Source: Ctena decussata | Taxonomy: Eukaryota; Mollusca; Bivalvia; Lucinida; Lucinidae | Assembly (NCBI GenBank): GCA_963989385.1 | Contig: OZ022501.1 | Span: forward strand, 85,296,979 to 85,360,978 | Direction of reading: 5' to 3' | Length of the DNA: 64,000 bases | Shown here: piece after piece, positions 22,491-35,265 of the stretch | Position numbering within the stretch: the stretch's first letter is position 1 | Layout of the letters: each line of letters starts with the position of its first letter | Notes under the pieces: model-generated | What the model was told of the DNA's origin: nothing | Databases searched by the model: none | Seen by the model: only the letters and a program-made list of their open reading frames with translations | Made by a program: the position numbers and the translations under genes

Positions 22491-22968
22491 ATTATTCATT
22501 TTTGCATCTACATTTTGATTAGGGTTTACATTATGTCCTTATGCCTAACTTTACATTACTTTTGTACAATATGTGACACCGAGAGCTGTGTGGCGCAGCA
22601 TTGTATAAATGGCACTGTCTCAGTGATAGTATATTGTATAAACGTTATAAGTAACAATGTAATTAAGATAGCTATTATTCTTCTGAGCTACAGTTTACTA
22701 AGGAGTTTATCAGGATTTCATCTCTCAGAGGACTAAATGTTAGGTCTCTGTAAAATAAGATCTATTTCTTTTCCTTCGGTGTGAGATTTAAAGTGAATTG
22801 TGGTGCGTTTACGTTTTGAATTGTTTTTATTTCGTGTATCTGTTTATTCAAATTATCTACACTAAGATTGAGTTTGACGTCTTTGTCTTTAAATTCTTCA
22901 GGGTTACTATTACCTTTATTTTCATTCCAAAAACGTATGGTATGGTAAGGGCATATTAAAAACTATTA

Positions 22969-24749
22969 TCCCCTTGCACCACGAAGTGGCGAGGGGATAT
23001 AGGTTTTGTCCCGTACGTATGTACGTACGTACGTATGTTCACCTTTTTTCATCGCTCTAGCGATTACATTTCTCCATGGATTTTGAAATAACTTCACACA
23101 AATGTAGGGTATGACATTATCTCGAGCAAGTTCGATTCAGGATGCTGCGCCCAAGGTCAAGGTCACTGTGGCTATTTTTTGAAAAACTTTGTCATCGCTC
23201 TAGCGCCTACATTACTCAGTGGATTTTAAAATAACTTCACACAAATGTAGGGCATGACAATATCTCGAACAAATTCGACTTCCAGGGTGCTGCGCCCAAG
23301 TTCAAGGTCATTGTGGCTATTTTAAGAAAAACTGTCAGCGCTCTAGCGCCTACATTTCTGCATGTATTTTAAAATAACTTGACACAAATGTAGGGCATGA
23401 CAATGTCTCGAGCAGGTTTGACTTTCAGGGTGCTGCGCCCAAGGTCAAGGTCACTGGCTATTTTTGCCTACATTTCTCAACGGATTTTGAAATAACTTCA
23501 CACAAATGTAGGGCATGATAATATCTCGAGCAAGTTCGACTTTAAGAGTGCTGCGCCCAAGGTCACTGTGGCCTTTTTTAGAAAAATTTTGACAGCGTTC
23601 TAGCGCCTATATTTCTCAATGGATTTTGAAATAACTTCACACAAATGTAGGGCATGACAATATCTCAAGCAAGTTCGACTATCAGGATGCTGCGCCGAAG
23701 GTCAAGGTCACTGTGGCATTTGAAAAAACTTTGTCATCTCTCTAGCGCCAACATTACTCCATGGATTTTAAAAAACTTCACACAAATGTAGGGTATGACA
23801 TTATCTCGAACAAGTTTGAATTTCAGGGTGCTGGTCTTAAAGTCAAGGTCACTGTGGCTATTTTTAGAAAAACTTTGTCATCTCTCTAGCGCCTACATTA
23901 CTGAGTGGATTTTAAAATAACTTCACGCAAATGTAGGGCATGACAATATCTCGAGCAAGTACGACTTTCGGGGTGCTGCGCCCAAGTTCAAGGTCATTGT
24001 GGCTATTTTAAGAAAAACTTCGTCAGCGCTCTAGCGCCTACATTTCTCCATGGATTTTAAAATAACTTGACACAAATGTAGGGCATGACAATATTTCGAG
24101 CAGGTTTTACTTTCAGGGTGCTGCGCCCAAGGTCAAGGTCACTGGCTATTTTTAGAAAACTTTGTCAGCTCTATAGCACCTACATTTCTCAACGGATTTT
24201 AAAATAACTTCACACAAATGTAGGGCATGATAATATCTCGAGCAACTTCGACTTTTAGGATGCAATGGATACTCATATAACTTCACAATATATCATTATA
24301 TTAAAGGTGAACATCATAGAAATAGATTCAATAGGTGCAAAAGTGCTGGTACCTGTCAGCATTCTGATGCTTGTCATGACTGTAATATTTTCTATCATGT
24401 GAGATCTAATCCCCCGAATGCTTACAATACTGTACCTTAATGTCAGGGTCATATACAACCTTTACAATAAGGTCGCAGGCTTTTTTTAGAGTGGGGGTAT
24501 AGTGCAGTGGTTAGCTTGCTGGCCTTGCAATCCAAGTGTCGAGGGTTCGCTCCTCCATTTCTCCAGTCTTTCGGATGAGACTCACCTTAGCTGTTAGTGG
24601 GACATTAAACTCAAATCAGTCACTAAGCAATCACAGGCTTTTTGTTTTTTCATTCACATAACTATTATATGTCATGTATTTCAACAGTTCAGTGTTTGCC
24701 ACACCAAGTAGTCTTGTGCGAGGGGATTTGTATCGCCTGCGATGCCTTG
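22969..24749 (+). mobile_element. Helitron-like element, second copy of the 145-bp-core family
   Basis: Same start (A then TCCCCTTGCACCACGAAGTGG), (CGTA)n, about nine diverged core units and the same GCCTGCGATGCCTTG end before T as 7276-8796. Segment B shows the unoccupied site near 28097, with nothing duplicated, which fits Helitron-type insertion between A and T. About 24262-24701 is non-core DNA that includes a SINE. Confidence 0.88.
24491..24645 (+). mobile_element. tRNA-derived SINE, family 2
   Basis: GGGGGTATAGTGCAGTGGTTAGC.. (A box), CTTGCAA-type anticodon loop and CGAGGGTTCGCTCC (B box), followed by CTTTCGGATGAGACTCACC and CATTAAACTC, a body common in invertebrate SINEs. It lies inside the Helitron-like element. 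Confidence 0.75.
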
Positions 24750-25339
24750 TTTTTATTCTATCCATATATGGCTTGGTTATTGCTAATATCCTATGGTATT
24801 GCTTTAAAATATCTTCAACTTTATTCTGGATTAAATATATATATATTCCAGATTTGTTAAATCGCAAGTCCTGGTCCAGACTGCTATAAGTATTCTGTCG
24901 TATCTGTTGAGATATTTTATTTTCTCAATAAAATCAACTCCTTGTTTTGTGGTACGTCCCACTATCCATTCAATTAAGATATTATGTTCTGTTTGTGGTA
25001 TATCCCTGTTAAGTTAAATTTATTTCGTGCATCTATTAAGTTTTTACGCTTACTGTCTGTGATAACTTAATTTTCTGTCTAGTTTTTTTATGGCAACCTA
25101 AAAGGTCTCTCTAGGTATTACAGTCAATCTCTTTCCTTCGTTATTACTGAAAATTGCAATTAGTATATAAAACTTCTCATAGACTTCCCTTTCTTCTCTT
25201 ATATCCATCTTATGCTATTAGGATGCAATACCGGAAGGAGCTGTCAAATTTTGCATCCCAATCACCATACTACTACTGCATAACATAATTTACATCCACT
25301 TTTGTTTTGTGCCAACCCTACGGTCTATCCCCCAAGTCG

Positions 25340-26162
25340 AAACCTAAGGGGTAGTGGTTGCACAGATCCGATTGTCTAAAATAAGTACTAAGGCCGAGCT
25401 TCTTCGAACTTTTTTTATTTATATATCATTTAACTTAACTGTTCGGGTACTTGCTGAGCTATGACGATGTACACTTCACTACACAAGGGGAAAGGGGAAG
25501 TAGTGTGGCTACAGGAGTGGGTGGGGAAAGTTGGGGGACAAATTCTGCAAATATTTTAAAGTGCAGAATTTATGCATTTTATATAACTTCTCAGGGTTGT
25601 ATTTTAGTTCTAATGCTTTTATGTTTCTCACCAAAAAGTAAGTGAATCTTAAAGGAGTTGTAAAGATATTGAAAAGGGATTTCTAATTTTCTATAACAAT
25701 TGGCGTGGAGGCGGCTGTCCAAATGTCTCCTGAGACACAACCCCAGGAAAGCTGGAGATGACCCAACAGAGTATCGTGACTCTGGTCGTTTGGGTGGCAA
25801 GTCCTGCGCGGGGTCATATGAGGTCGTGACCCGAAAGTGGTCACGGTATCTATGTCACGCAAGACATGCGCAGACGGACCACACTACAAATTGACAAGCT
25901 CGAAACAATTACGAGTTTAAAAACGTTAATTCTGGCCAAAATAATCGAAATAAACAGTAAAATGATGATTGAAACCAAAGTTTTTCTACTTGGGACTAGG
26001 CAGTTAAAGACAACAATTACCTGAAGGGACTAGGCAGTCAAAGACAGCAATTACCCGAAATGTACAAAAATTGACTCTGAAGCGGTGACGAATTAAGAAA
26101 GCATATAACCGCAATACACAAACCGGTGAAAGTAAACCTCAAACCAAAACTCGTCACAGTAT
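25340..26162. mobile_element. ~820-bp insertion in segment A
   Basis: Segment B reads AAGTCGGAACAATATT with no gap; segment A has about 820 extra bases between AAGTCG and AACAATATT. A 3-bp AAC may be duplicated. No terminal repeats or coding region were recognised, so the type is unknown. Confidence 0.6.
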
Positions 26163-26682
26163 AACAATATTTACATCTACGGTCCTTAGCCCGAATTAAG
26201 GTTAAAATATGTGAGACACATCTAACTAAAATATTAGAGCCATCTCACTGAAACTTTTTTAAGGATACTTTAACTGTAAAACAGTTAATAGTAGAAAGCG
26301 TACTTCAAATTCCGACTAAATTACAGTGGCAACTGAGTATTTCTAATCTTTAATGCAGGATATTCCGTCTTATCATATCATTTTATTATACTTTCATGTC
26401 AAATATTTTATAGTCCCTGAAGTGTATAACAAAACGTAGATCATTTTACACGTGGCAACTGGTCTCTGGTAATCCTCAGTCATCATTACATGGATGGTAA
26501 CATCTTCAACCATAGGTTAATTTATTTCGTATTTCTGTTATTTATATTTCTGCGTATGTTGATCTTTCAGTTATTAGTACTCCATTGTCTGGAAGATGTA
26601 AATACCATAAATATTTTTTGTACCATTTAATCCAAATAAATTATTCAGTAACGTTATATACTATTATATTTTGGTTTTTAAA

Positions 26683-26900
26683 AATTTCACTATTTTTGGA
26701 TTAACTTAACATATTTAAATTAAACGCAGCCCGTAGCATAGCGGAGGATGGGGTATGATAACCAACGACTGGGCTTGATAAAAATTTGGTTTCATTAAAG
26801 AATTTCACTATTTTTGGATTACCTAAACCTATATAAATTAAACGCAGCCCGTAGCATAGAGGAGGGTTGGGGTATGATCAACCACTGTACATATGAGGCA
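26683..26900. repeat. 118-bp tandem duplication
   Basis: AATTTCACTATTTTTGGATT..AAACGCAGCCCGTAGCATAG is repeated with a 118-bp period (26683 and 26801), a few differences apart. Confidence 0.85.
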
Positions 26901-27817
26901 AACCAAAAACTGAAAATCACATCCATTCACAGTCGTGTCCCATCGATGGGTCAAGGCTGTGGAAAAATGCATATTCACACAACCGGTGAGTAGTCAATAT
27001 CTTCCATATAATAATATTGATATAAATCTCTGTATAATAATATCTCTAAGTCATTATACATTTTATATCTGAATTTGTCCTCAATTCTACATGGAAAAGA
27101 ACAAAATTATGTAAAAACTTCCGTATTTCCCTAGGTCAACTAGTGTATGTCGTTTCCCTAAGTATGCACAAGAACGTTCATCGTTAGTAATTTACCTATC
27201 GAGGTTAATAACATGGTTTTCACCCAGTAGCAAAATCTGTTTTTCTTCATTTCTGAGATACTCTAAGTAAAAGAGTCCAAACGGGTGCTGTTCTTTCGCA
27301 TAGATATGAGCTGTAGCATATTTAATGATATGTTTTGTTGTTTCTGTAGTCCACACACTAGACATGATTCTTTTGTTCTGTAATGAAAGGTTCATATCCT
27401 TAATGTTTTTAAATAGAACTCTATTTTCTTGTGAAGTTTCTTTTTTTGTCAACAAGATGGTTTTTAAATAGTCATATTGCAGTCTTCTCTTGTTGACTTT
27501 GTTAATATGAAAAATGTTTCATTATCTTTTCATTATCATATAGTTTGTTGAAATATATATTTAACATATTGTGCATTTTTTATTATTTTATTTTGCTTTC
27601 TTTCTGGTCCTTTTTTATACTGCACGATAAGCTTCTGTATTTATTGTTTAGGGTAGTCACATTTCATAAGTCTATGCATGAACAGTTTACATATGTGTTC
27701 ATATTCTTCCTTTGTGCTACTGAAGTACGTGTACCTGTGACATTCTGTGCTTATGATATCTTAAAACGCCATCATGATGATTGGACATTTGTAATAATAT
27801 TTAATTGAGATAGTATC
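26901..27817. other. Unassigned AT-rich DNA
   Basis: A minus-strand frame of about 87 codons at 27192-27455 shows no family resemblance. Nothing else was seen. Confidence 0.35.
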
Positions 27818-27819
27818 AA

Positions 27820-28640
27820 TTATTCCTTTGAGCCACAGTTTACTAAGGAGTTTATCAGGATGTATGCTATGGTCTCTGTAGAATAAGACTTCTTACTTTT
27901 CCTTTGGTGTGGGAGATCTAAAGTGAATTTTGGTGCGTTTGTGTTTTGAATTGTGTTTATTTCATGTATGTGTTTATTTAAATTATCTACATTACGACTG
28001 AGTGTGACATCTTCGTCTTTAAATTCTTCAGGGTTACTATGGCCTTTATTTTCATTCCAATTACGTATGAAATGGTAAGGGCATTCTAAAAAGATGATTT
28101 TTACTCTTTCCATATTAGCTTGGTCTTTTGCTAATATCGTTTGGTATTGCTTTCAAATATCTTCAACTTTATTCTGGCTTGAAATCATACGTATGTTAAA
28201 TCGGAAGTCCCGGTCCAGACTGCTATAAGTATTCTATCATATCTCTCGAGATATTTTGTAATATTTTTTTCTCCATAAAATCACCTTTTTGTTCTGTGGT
28301 ACGTCCAACTATTCATTCAATTAAGATATTATTGTTATTATGTTCTGTTAGTGGTGTACCACTGTTTAAGTTAAATTTATTGCGTGCATCTATTAAGTTT
28401 TTACTTTTACTGTCTATCATAACTATTAATTTTCTATCTAGTTTTTTTGATGGCAACCTTTAAGGTCTCTCTAGGTATTTCAGTCAATCTCTTTCCCTCA
28501 TTATTACAGAAAATTACAATTAGTATGAAAACTTTTCATAGACATCCCTTTCATCTCGTACATCGATCTTATGCTATTAGGATGTCCGTCCAATTTAGCA
28601 TCCAAATCACCATACTACCTCTGCATAACAAACTTTACAT
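27820..28640 (-). pseudogene. Unrecognised conserved ORF, decayed copy B
   Basis: Reading down the minus strand: KLIVMIDSKSKNLIDARNKF, ILIE(stop)IVGRTTEQ, then a broken stretch around AVWTGTSDLT, then an open 97-codon frame from NMERVKIIFLECPYHFIRNW to SKKSYSTETIAYILI with a stop at 27820. Similarity to copy A is at protein level as well as DNA, so it once coded. Stops and frameshifts make it a pseudogene. The family is unknown; an SGNH-like hydrolase is a guess. Confidence 0.45.
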
Positions 28641-29202
28641 CCACTATTGTATTGTGCCAACCCTACGGTCTATCCCTCAAGTCGGAACAATATTTACATC
28701 TATGAGTCTTAGCCCTAATTGAGGTTAAATAAAATGTTAGACCCATCTCACTGAAACTTTCTAAGGATACATAAGTGTAAAGCACTAAATAGTATAAAGA
28801 GTACTTCACACTCCGACTAAATTACAGTGGCAACTGAGTATTTCTTATTTTTCCTTAGGTCTTGTGTAAGTCTTCAGTGCGAGACACTATCTTTAATGCA
28901 GGATATTCCATCTTATCATATCATTATTTCATTATACTTCCACGTCAAATATTATATAATCCCTGAAGTGTATAACACAAAATGTACATCAGTTTTTACA
29001 TGTGACAACTGGTCTCTGGTAATCCTAAATCATTATATGTATGGTAACATCTTCAACCATAGGTTGATTTATTTCATATTCCAGTTATTTTATAATTCTG
29101 GGTATGTTCATCTTCCAGTTATTAGTACTCCATTGTCTGGAAGATGTAAATATCGTAAATATTTTGTACCATTTAATCCAATAAATTATTCAGTAATATT
29201 AT

Positions 29203-29749
29203 CCCTCTAGTGTCCGGTGTATTATATCTGCTACATGACTCTGTTTTGGTGCCGTGACCAGGATATTGACTTGTATGTTATGTTATACTGCTAGAATATC
29301 AGTTAAGATATCAGAAAATAAGATTAAACCATCCAGTTGTAATAATATGTCTAAAGTGCATTTATCAGCCGCCAAAAGTCGCAATAGTTCGAAAACAAAA
29401 AATGTATCATATATGATACATCGGGCAATATTAACAAAAATTGTGATATTGACTTTACTTTTTCAGATATCCCTGATACATATATGCCAATAAATTCTTT
29501 TTCATACGTCCTTTTTTCGTCCAAAAAGGTGCCCTGTAATTATTGTTAACACTTGAGTTATTCACCCTGAAAAAAGCTACTTTTTAAAAATTAATGCCCA
29601 ATGTAGCATATATGCTACATGTATATCTCAGCAAACTTGGACCTCAACACAAATTCAGACCCTGTTTTCAATTTGACTTCCCAAAGCTAGTGGCTGGATG
29701 GAATATAAATGTTTTCTTATAGTGCATTCTATGTTTGGGCACTAGAGGG
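29203..29749. mobile_element. piggyBac-like short element
   Basis: The ends CCCTCTAGTGTCC and GGGCACTAGAGGG are inverted repeats with one mismatch. The flanks are TTAT (29199-29202) and TTAA (29750-29753), a TTAA target with one change. Segment A is uninterrupted here. CC-starting ends with TTAA fit piggyBac. At 547 bp it is non-autonomous. Confidence 0.8.
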
Positions 29750-29753
29750 TTAA

Positions 29754-30221
29754 ATAGTATTAAATTTTGTTTTTTAAACTTTTACTTCTCCTCTGCAACC
29801 ATTCAGCCAATTGTAACCAAATTTCATATATAGCCTCCAGGACTTTTAGGAACGAAATATTGTTCAAGTGGTCTGGGTCACATGAACAAGATGGCCTCCA
29901 CACCCATATATGATAAAAACCTTAAAAAAACTTCTCTTGAACCAAGAGGTCAAGGTTCTTGTCTCATATTTTGACGTCTCCTCAAAAGCTACTGGGTTAA
30001 TTTTTAACTAAATTTCATACAGTCCCCAGGGGCTGAGGGAACGAAAATTTATGCAAGCGGTATTTTGACGTCACCTCAAAAGCTACTGGGTTAATTTTTA
30101 ACTAAATTTCATACAGTCCCCAGGGGCTGAGGGAACGAAAATTTATGCAAGCGGTCTAGGTCACATGACCTACATGGCCACCATACTCAGTCGAGCGATT
30201 CAGTACCTCATGACCGTCTTG
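29754..30221 (+). mobile_element. Truncated Helitron-like end with a 94-bp duplication
   Basis: Repeats of CAAAAGCTACTGGGTTAATT and GGCTGAGGGAACGAAAATTT are duplicated in tandem (29967-30060 and 30061-30154). The segment ends CATGACCGTCTTG before T, the end type shared by other families here. No 5' hairpin was seen. Confidence 0.55.
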
Positions 30222-30280
30222 TTATTCATTATTTCGATTATTCAGTTTTGGCTTAATTTTCTTTTTCTGTTTTATTTTTT

Positions 30281-31826
30281 AGCTCACCTGAGCACGAAGT
30301 GCTCAAAGTGAAGTATTGTAATCGGTCTTTATCCGTCGTCCGGCGTCAACTTTTGCTATAAACAACTTCTCGAAAACTGCTGGATGGATTTTGACATAAT
30401 TCCACAGAAATGTTCCTTGGGGGACTCTCTACCAAAATTGCTCAAACGGTTCCGCCCCCCACTGAACAATATAGTCGCCAGAGCTAGAAATAGGAAAAGT
30501 TTTAAACGACTTCTCCAAAAGTGCTTGGCAGATTTTGCAGAAAATGGCAGATTTTGAAGAAAAATCACAGAAATGTTCCCTAGGAGTCCCACTACAAAAA
30601 TTGCTCTAACGGTTTTGCTCCGCTGAACAATATGGACGCCAGAGCTAAAATATGAACATCTTTAAACGACTTCGCTTCCAAATCTGCTGGGAAGATTTTG
30701 AAATGATTTTACAGAAATGTTTCTAAGGAGACCCTCTGCCAAAATCGCTAAAATGGTTGGGCTCCGCTGATCAAAATGGCCTCGCTAAAATGGTTGGGCT
30801 CCGCTGAACAAAATGGCCACCAGAGCTAAAAATAGAAAAAACCTTTAAAAGACGTCTCTGAAGGCAATGGCTCGATTTCAAAATAACTTGTTTGACTCAT
30901 GATTCTGAACGAAAGTTGCTAAAATGGTTCCACTTCGCTGAACAAAATGGTCACCAGAGCGAAAAATAGAAATAAATCTTAGAATGACTCAGAAGGCACA
31001 GTTACTATCCAATCATCACGAAACTTGGTCAGAATGTTTATCTTAATAAAATCTAGACCAGCTTAGGGTCATGTGGGGCCAAAAACTAGGTCACTAGGTC
31101 AGATCTTAGAAAAACCTTGTGCACACTCTGGAGGGCACAGTTATGATCCAATCATCATGAAACTTTGTCAGTATGTTTATCTTTATGAAATCTAGACCAT
31201 TTTTGAATCTGATTTTTGTGGAATTAAAACTAGGTCACTAGGTCAAATCTTCAAAAAAAAACGTGTACACTCTTGAAGGCACAGTTATGATATACTCTAC
31301 ATGAAACTTTGTCAGAATGTTTATTTTAATGAAATCTAGACCTGATTTGAAACTGGGCCATATCAGGTCAAAGCTAGGTCACTAGGTCAGTACTTAGAAA
31401 AACCATGTGAACGCTCAAGAGGACATAATTTTGTTCTAATCTTTATGAGACTTTTTCAAAATGTTATCGCCAACAAATATGGATAAGGGTGCAACATGGG
31501 CATTATGGGTCAAAAACTAAGTCACTTGGTCAAACGATAGAAAAAAACATTGTTTACGCTCTAGAGGGGACAGTTTTGATCCGCTATTCATGAAACTTTG
31601 TCAGAATATTTATATGCAAGAAATCTGGACCAGGTTTGAAATTGAGTCATGTGGAGTCAAAAACAAGGTCAGTTGGTAAAATCTTATAAAAACCTAAGGT
31701 ACACATTAAGGCGTTCATTTTCCATTGAATCTTTGTGAAACTCTGTCTGTCCTACGTATGGATGTCTCTGAGGTTAAGTTCACAGGATACTCAGGTGAGC
31801 GATCCAGGGCCATAATGGCCCTCTTG
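30281..31826 (+). mobile_element. Helitron-like element (AGCTCACCTGAG family)
   Basis: It starts AGCTCACCTGAGCACGAAGT with hairpin GAGCAC/GTGCTC and a CCGTCGTCCGGCG segment. About ten diverged core units follow, first GACTTC..TTGCTAAAATGG, then GAAACTTTGTCAGAATGTTT..AGGTCACTAGGTC. It ends AGGTGAGCGATCCAGGGCCATAATGGCCCTCTTG before T. A partial copy is at 53366-55288 and a relative, inverted, at 36228-38526. Confidence 0.8.
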
Positions 31827-32938
31827 TTCCTGACAAACTGTCGCTTTGCACTGCTTCGGTTGTAAACGGACGTTATTGATTTGTAGATATTGTCACGAAC
31901 TATTAAAAAATCTTAGATACTCCGGCTAAGGATTGGAATTAGGACCCTTTGCTCTAAATGAGCACACACTACTTCGTCGCTATAAAAAGATACCTTGTAG
32001 ACAAGGCAATACAATGTGTATGACATACCTAACTCTTGGCTCAAGAGATGCATGGTTTAGGCTTGATTTTACGTTGGGCGCAAGCTGTACGGACGCTTTA
32101 AAAATCTTAAAAGCTGTTTGTAATGTTGAGGCTAGCCAGGTGACACCTACGCGAGAAATGGCTATTCACATGTCTGCCGCTGGTGTTGGCTTCTTTTGTG
32201 TTGTGGGATTTGGGATAGAATAGTGTCAGTTCCTGAGAATTTTCATACTTTCGTTTTCGAAGTTCTAGGCTATAGATCTGCATATATAAGCATGATCGAG
32301 GAATTGCTGCACACGTGTCCGGCTGAATTTTACGATACGTGCAAATTGTCACAGGCTCTTTATAAAACTCAATCGCTCGAGCACGAATTGGAACCCGGGT
32401 TTGCTGCGTGAAAGGCAAAAACTCAACCATGTCGCAATAAAAAACGGCTTGAACCATTGGAATATTGCATAGGTAATCCCACACTAGTCCCATTTATCGC
32501 AGGATCTCTGCTGGGCTCTAATAATTATTAACCAGCTGGCCCGTGGGTTAAAAATATCACCGAGGCAAAGCCTGAAAATAAATTGTAGAAATATATTTAT
32601 TACTAATTGTACAAAAACGGTGTGTTTTTGTATAGTAACGAAAGGATGCCTGCTCCTGAAAAATACAAAGTCATACAAAACTTGGAAACCATGAAATACA
32701 TAGACATAAAAGACAATCAGAACAACGCATATCTAAATGGGTGGCTGTAGAACTTTAGCATATCAGACAGTAACTATGCTCTTTCAACCGTGCTGACAAA
32801 TGGGTGGCTGTAGAACCTTAGCATATCAGACAGTAACTATGCTCTTTCAACCGTGCTGACGTCACTACTAAAAGAGAAAATGATATTTTCTAAAGAAAAA
32901 AAATTGACCTATGTACCATGAAACTGAACACATACTAT
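31827..32938. other. Unassigned DNA with a 63-bp tandem duplication
   Basis: A 96-codon plus-strand frame (31933-32223) and a 128-codon minus-strand frame (32107-32493) overlap; neither resembles a known family. AAATGGGTGGCTGTAGAAC.. is duplicated in tandem at 32735 and 32798. Confidence 0.4.
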
Positions 32939-33156
32939 CAGTGCTAGAAACTCGCAAGTTTAATGTGGTGGCCCAAAAGTTTAGCAGACCTAACTTTCAG
33001 TGGCCCAAATTATCCACTAGCTAAAGTTTCCATTAATTTAGTATTGCCAGAATGATAAATTTGGGCCACTAAAGGTCATTTTTTTTAGATTTCTGGTTGC
33101 CCGAAACAAAAATTAGGAGCATTTGGCCACCGGGCCACTGGCCGTTTCCAGCACTG
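32939..33156. mobile_element. hAT-like MITE
   Basis: The ends CAGTGCTAGAAAC and GTTTCCAGCACTG are inverted repeats (one mismatch), flanked by ATACTAT on both sides. A 218-bp element with CAG ends and a 7-8-bp duplication fits a hAT-derived miniature element. No coding. Confidence 0.72.
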
Positions 33157-35265
33157 ATACTATGGATCTGCTACTGAGTGCAAAACAAACGATGTGGGCT
33201 ACATACCTGAAATTATTGTATACTAAAAAGATCCCCATTCACTTTACATTGGAGTAACCGTGCGCTTTTTTGCATATTGCACGGAGTCATGTGCATATTG
33301 TACGGAGTTAAGGAGTCACGTTCACCAGAACTACTTTTGTTTTGAGAGGATAAAAGTATGGCAGCCATTTTGTTGTCGACTGCAATAAAAAAACGAGTAA
33401 AATGATGACACTGCTGTCAGTTTCGCTGTATAAATTGCATAGAAGACAATAGAATATGATTTACCTTTGATCTGTCAATATTTTACGGTATAGTATGGGA
33501 ATAATAATGGAGAATTTTCTAAGATTTGCTGAGAGTAGAACTGGAAAATGGCGCCCACTTCTTGTTAACGTCAAAGTTTGTTTACTGACGTCACGCACGA
33601 TTCTATCACGTCGTATTCACTTTCGCGCCGTCGAGCGTGGCCTTTAGCACGTATGAAGACATTGAACTGCATAATAATATTTCAAATTTCAAGTAATTGT
33701 GGATTGATATGCCGATATTTATTTTGATTTCTTATGTGGACAACACAGCTGAAGCTAGCTGATACATGATAAAGGTATATAATAAAAAGGTTATTGAACT
33801 TATATTGTGAAATATTCGGCACTCGTTCATATATCAGAGACGCACTAAGGTCGTGCGTCCTTCGCCATATGAACTTTTGCCGAATATATTTATTAGTAAG
33901 GCATGTACAAGAACAATGTGTTTAGTATGTTTAGCCTGTCGTTACTAAAATAGCAAAAACATAAAAATGACTATATTTGAGAAACCCCTGAATGGATTCG
34001 GACCAATTTTGTGTCAGAATGATCCTTGCGTATAGCTATTATGGTTTTTGGCAAATTGGCCATCCAAGATGGCTGCCATCCACCGTTACTAAAAATACCA
34101 CAAATCAAAAATGTCAGTACCTTAAGAACCATAGGGTGAATTTGGGCAAACTTTGTGTCAGAATAATATCAAACTATTTCGTTATCTTTTAATTTTTGCT
34201 TTTGCTTTCTTCACAACATGATCTCTGCTACTGTGGGAACGCAATGCAGGTGCGACATAGCATTCGAATGCGGAATTCTTGTCGAAACTTCTCTAAACCA
34301 TTTGAACAAACTGCCCGCCTTTCAGTACTTTGATGTTTAGAAGAGTTACGTTAATTATATTGAATTTAGGATTTTTTTACGGTAGTTTTACACGGACATG
34401 CAATAATAAACGTTTGGTAAGGATGATATAAAGACCGGATTCGCTAAGCCGATACAGTGGATGTCAACATTATAAAAGTTTACGACTTAACTTTGTTCAG
34501 GAGTAAAAGCCTGCTAAAAGCTCTTTATAATAAATCAGAATTTTAATCCATGGATTAAAGTTGTGGTACAGCGGTATTAGCACAAGCAGTGTAAAACCAC
34601 ACTGATGTCTGACGTTTTGCACACATCTATAAATCATAGCACCCCGTGGTCTATGAAGTCGTTCCAATCGGACCAATTTAATGCCTCTAGTAAATAAATA
34701 CTACAACCGTTCAGTAAACAACTGGCGCGTATAGTTATAAGCACAGTCTTTTTGAAAACGTTTATCTCTGATAGACCCTAACAAGGGCGATTGCAGGCTT
34801 AACTAGAGGACCTTAACCAGTATGAAAGATGATGAATCATTAGGCTAAGCTAAATATGATTGATGAATGATGTTGATAATAATGTAGATTTGGTAACGAG
34901 ACTTTCAACAACAACCAACTTTTAATTACATGTACATACTGATTACACCATGTGACAAAATGGTATGGGGTCGTTATTACACTAAATAAAGACTTAAGAG
35001 ATCCTCGATATGAAGAGGCGGTGGCTTGCCGTTCTTTGCTGTGCTGTTATGCCCCATACACGGGAAGGGAGGACTTGTTAAGGTCCTAGAGGACTAGATA
35101 GCCATTTGGGGGATGGGAACTGGATCTTCCAGCGTAGTGAGTGTAACACGAATAACAGGGTAACGTGTAACTAGAATGTCTAGGATTCGAAGCGCAAGTT
35201 ACAACAATAAATCAACAGTGTGAGTGTTGCCTTTAAACACTTAAAGTTACAGCTAAAGTAGAAGT
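33157..35265. other. Unassigned DNA
   Basis: No gene was recognised. Short palindromes: TTTAATCCATGGATTAAA (about 34542) and GACGCAC/GTGCGTC (about 33840). Confidence 0.4.

Larger units (their letters stand above)
22690..25340 (-). pseudogene. Unrecognised conserved ORF, decayed copy A (split)
   Basis: The minus strand, skipping the element at 22969-24749, contains ILIEWIVGRTTKQGVDFIEK, RYDRILIAVWTRTCDLT and NKVEDILKQYHRILA, matching the same stretches of copy B. Upstream frames are damaged. The order of a DSK-type strand, a GRTT turn, VWTGTCDLT and FLECPYHFI (the last in copy B) recalls SGNH-like hydrolase modules in some retrotransposons; this is weak and untested. Function unknown. Confidence 0.45.
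22677..26680. repeat. Paralogous segment A (interrupted)
   Basis: 22677-22968, 24750-25340 and 26163-26680 are collinear with segment B (27818-29202 plus 29750-29780) at roughly 85-90% similarity by eye. The intervening blocks are insertions absent from B. Direct orientation, about 5 kb apart. Confidence 0.85.
27818..29780. repeat. Paralogous segment B
   Basis: Collinear with segment A. It begins TTATTCCTTTGAGCCACAGTTTACTAAGGAG and ends near TATTAAATTTTGTTTTTTAAA. It lacks A's insertions but carries its own piggyBac-like insert (29203-29749). Confidence 0.85.

Noticed and set aside
29254..29493. gag start of an LTR retrotransposon after the primer-binding-like motif
   Set aside because: No LTR is visible and the frame lies inside a TIR-bounded element; kept only as a low-interest finding.
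32107..32493. 128-codon minus-strand gene
   Set aside because: Overlaps an equally open plus-strand frame, with no motif, promoter or conservation to choose either.
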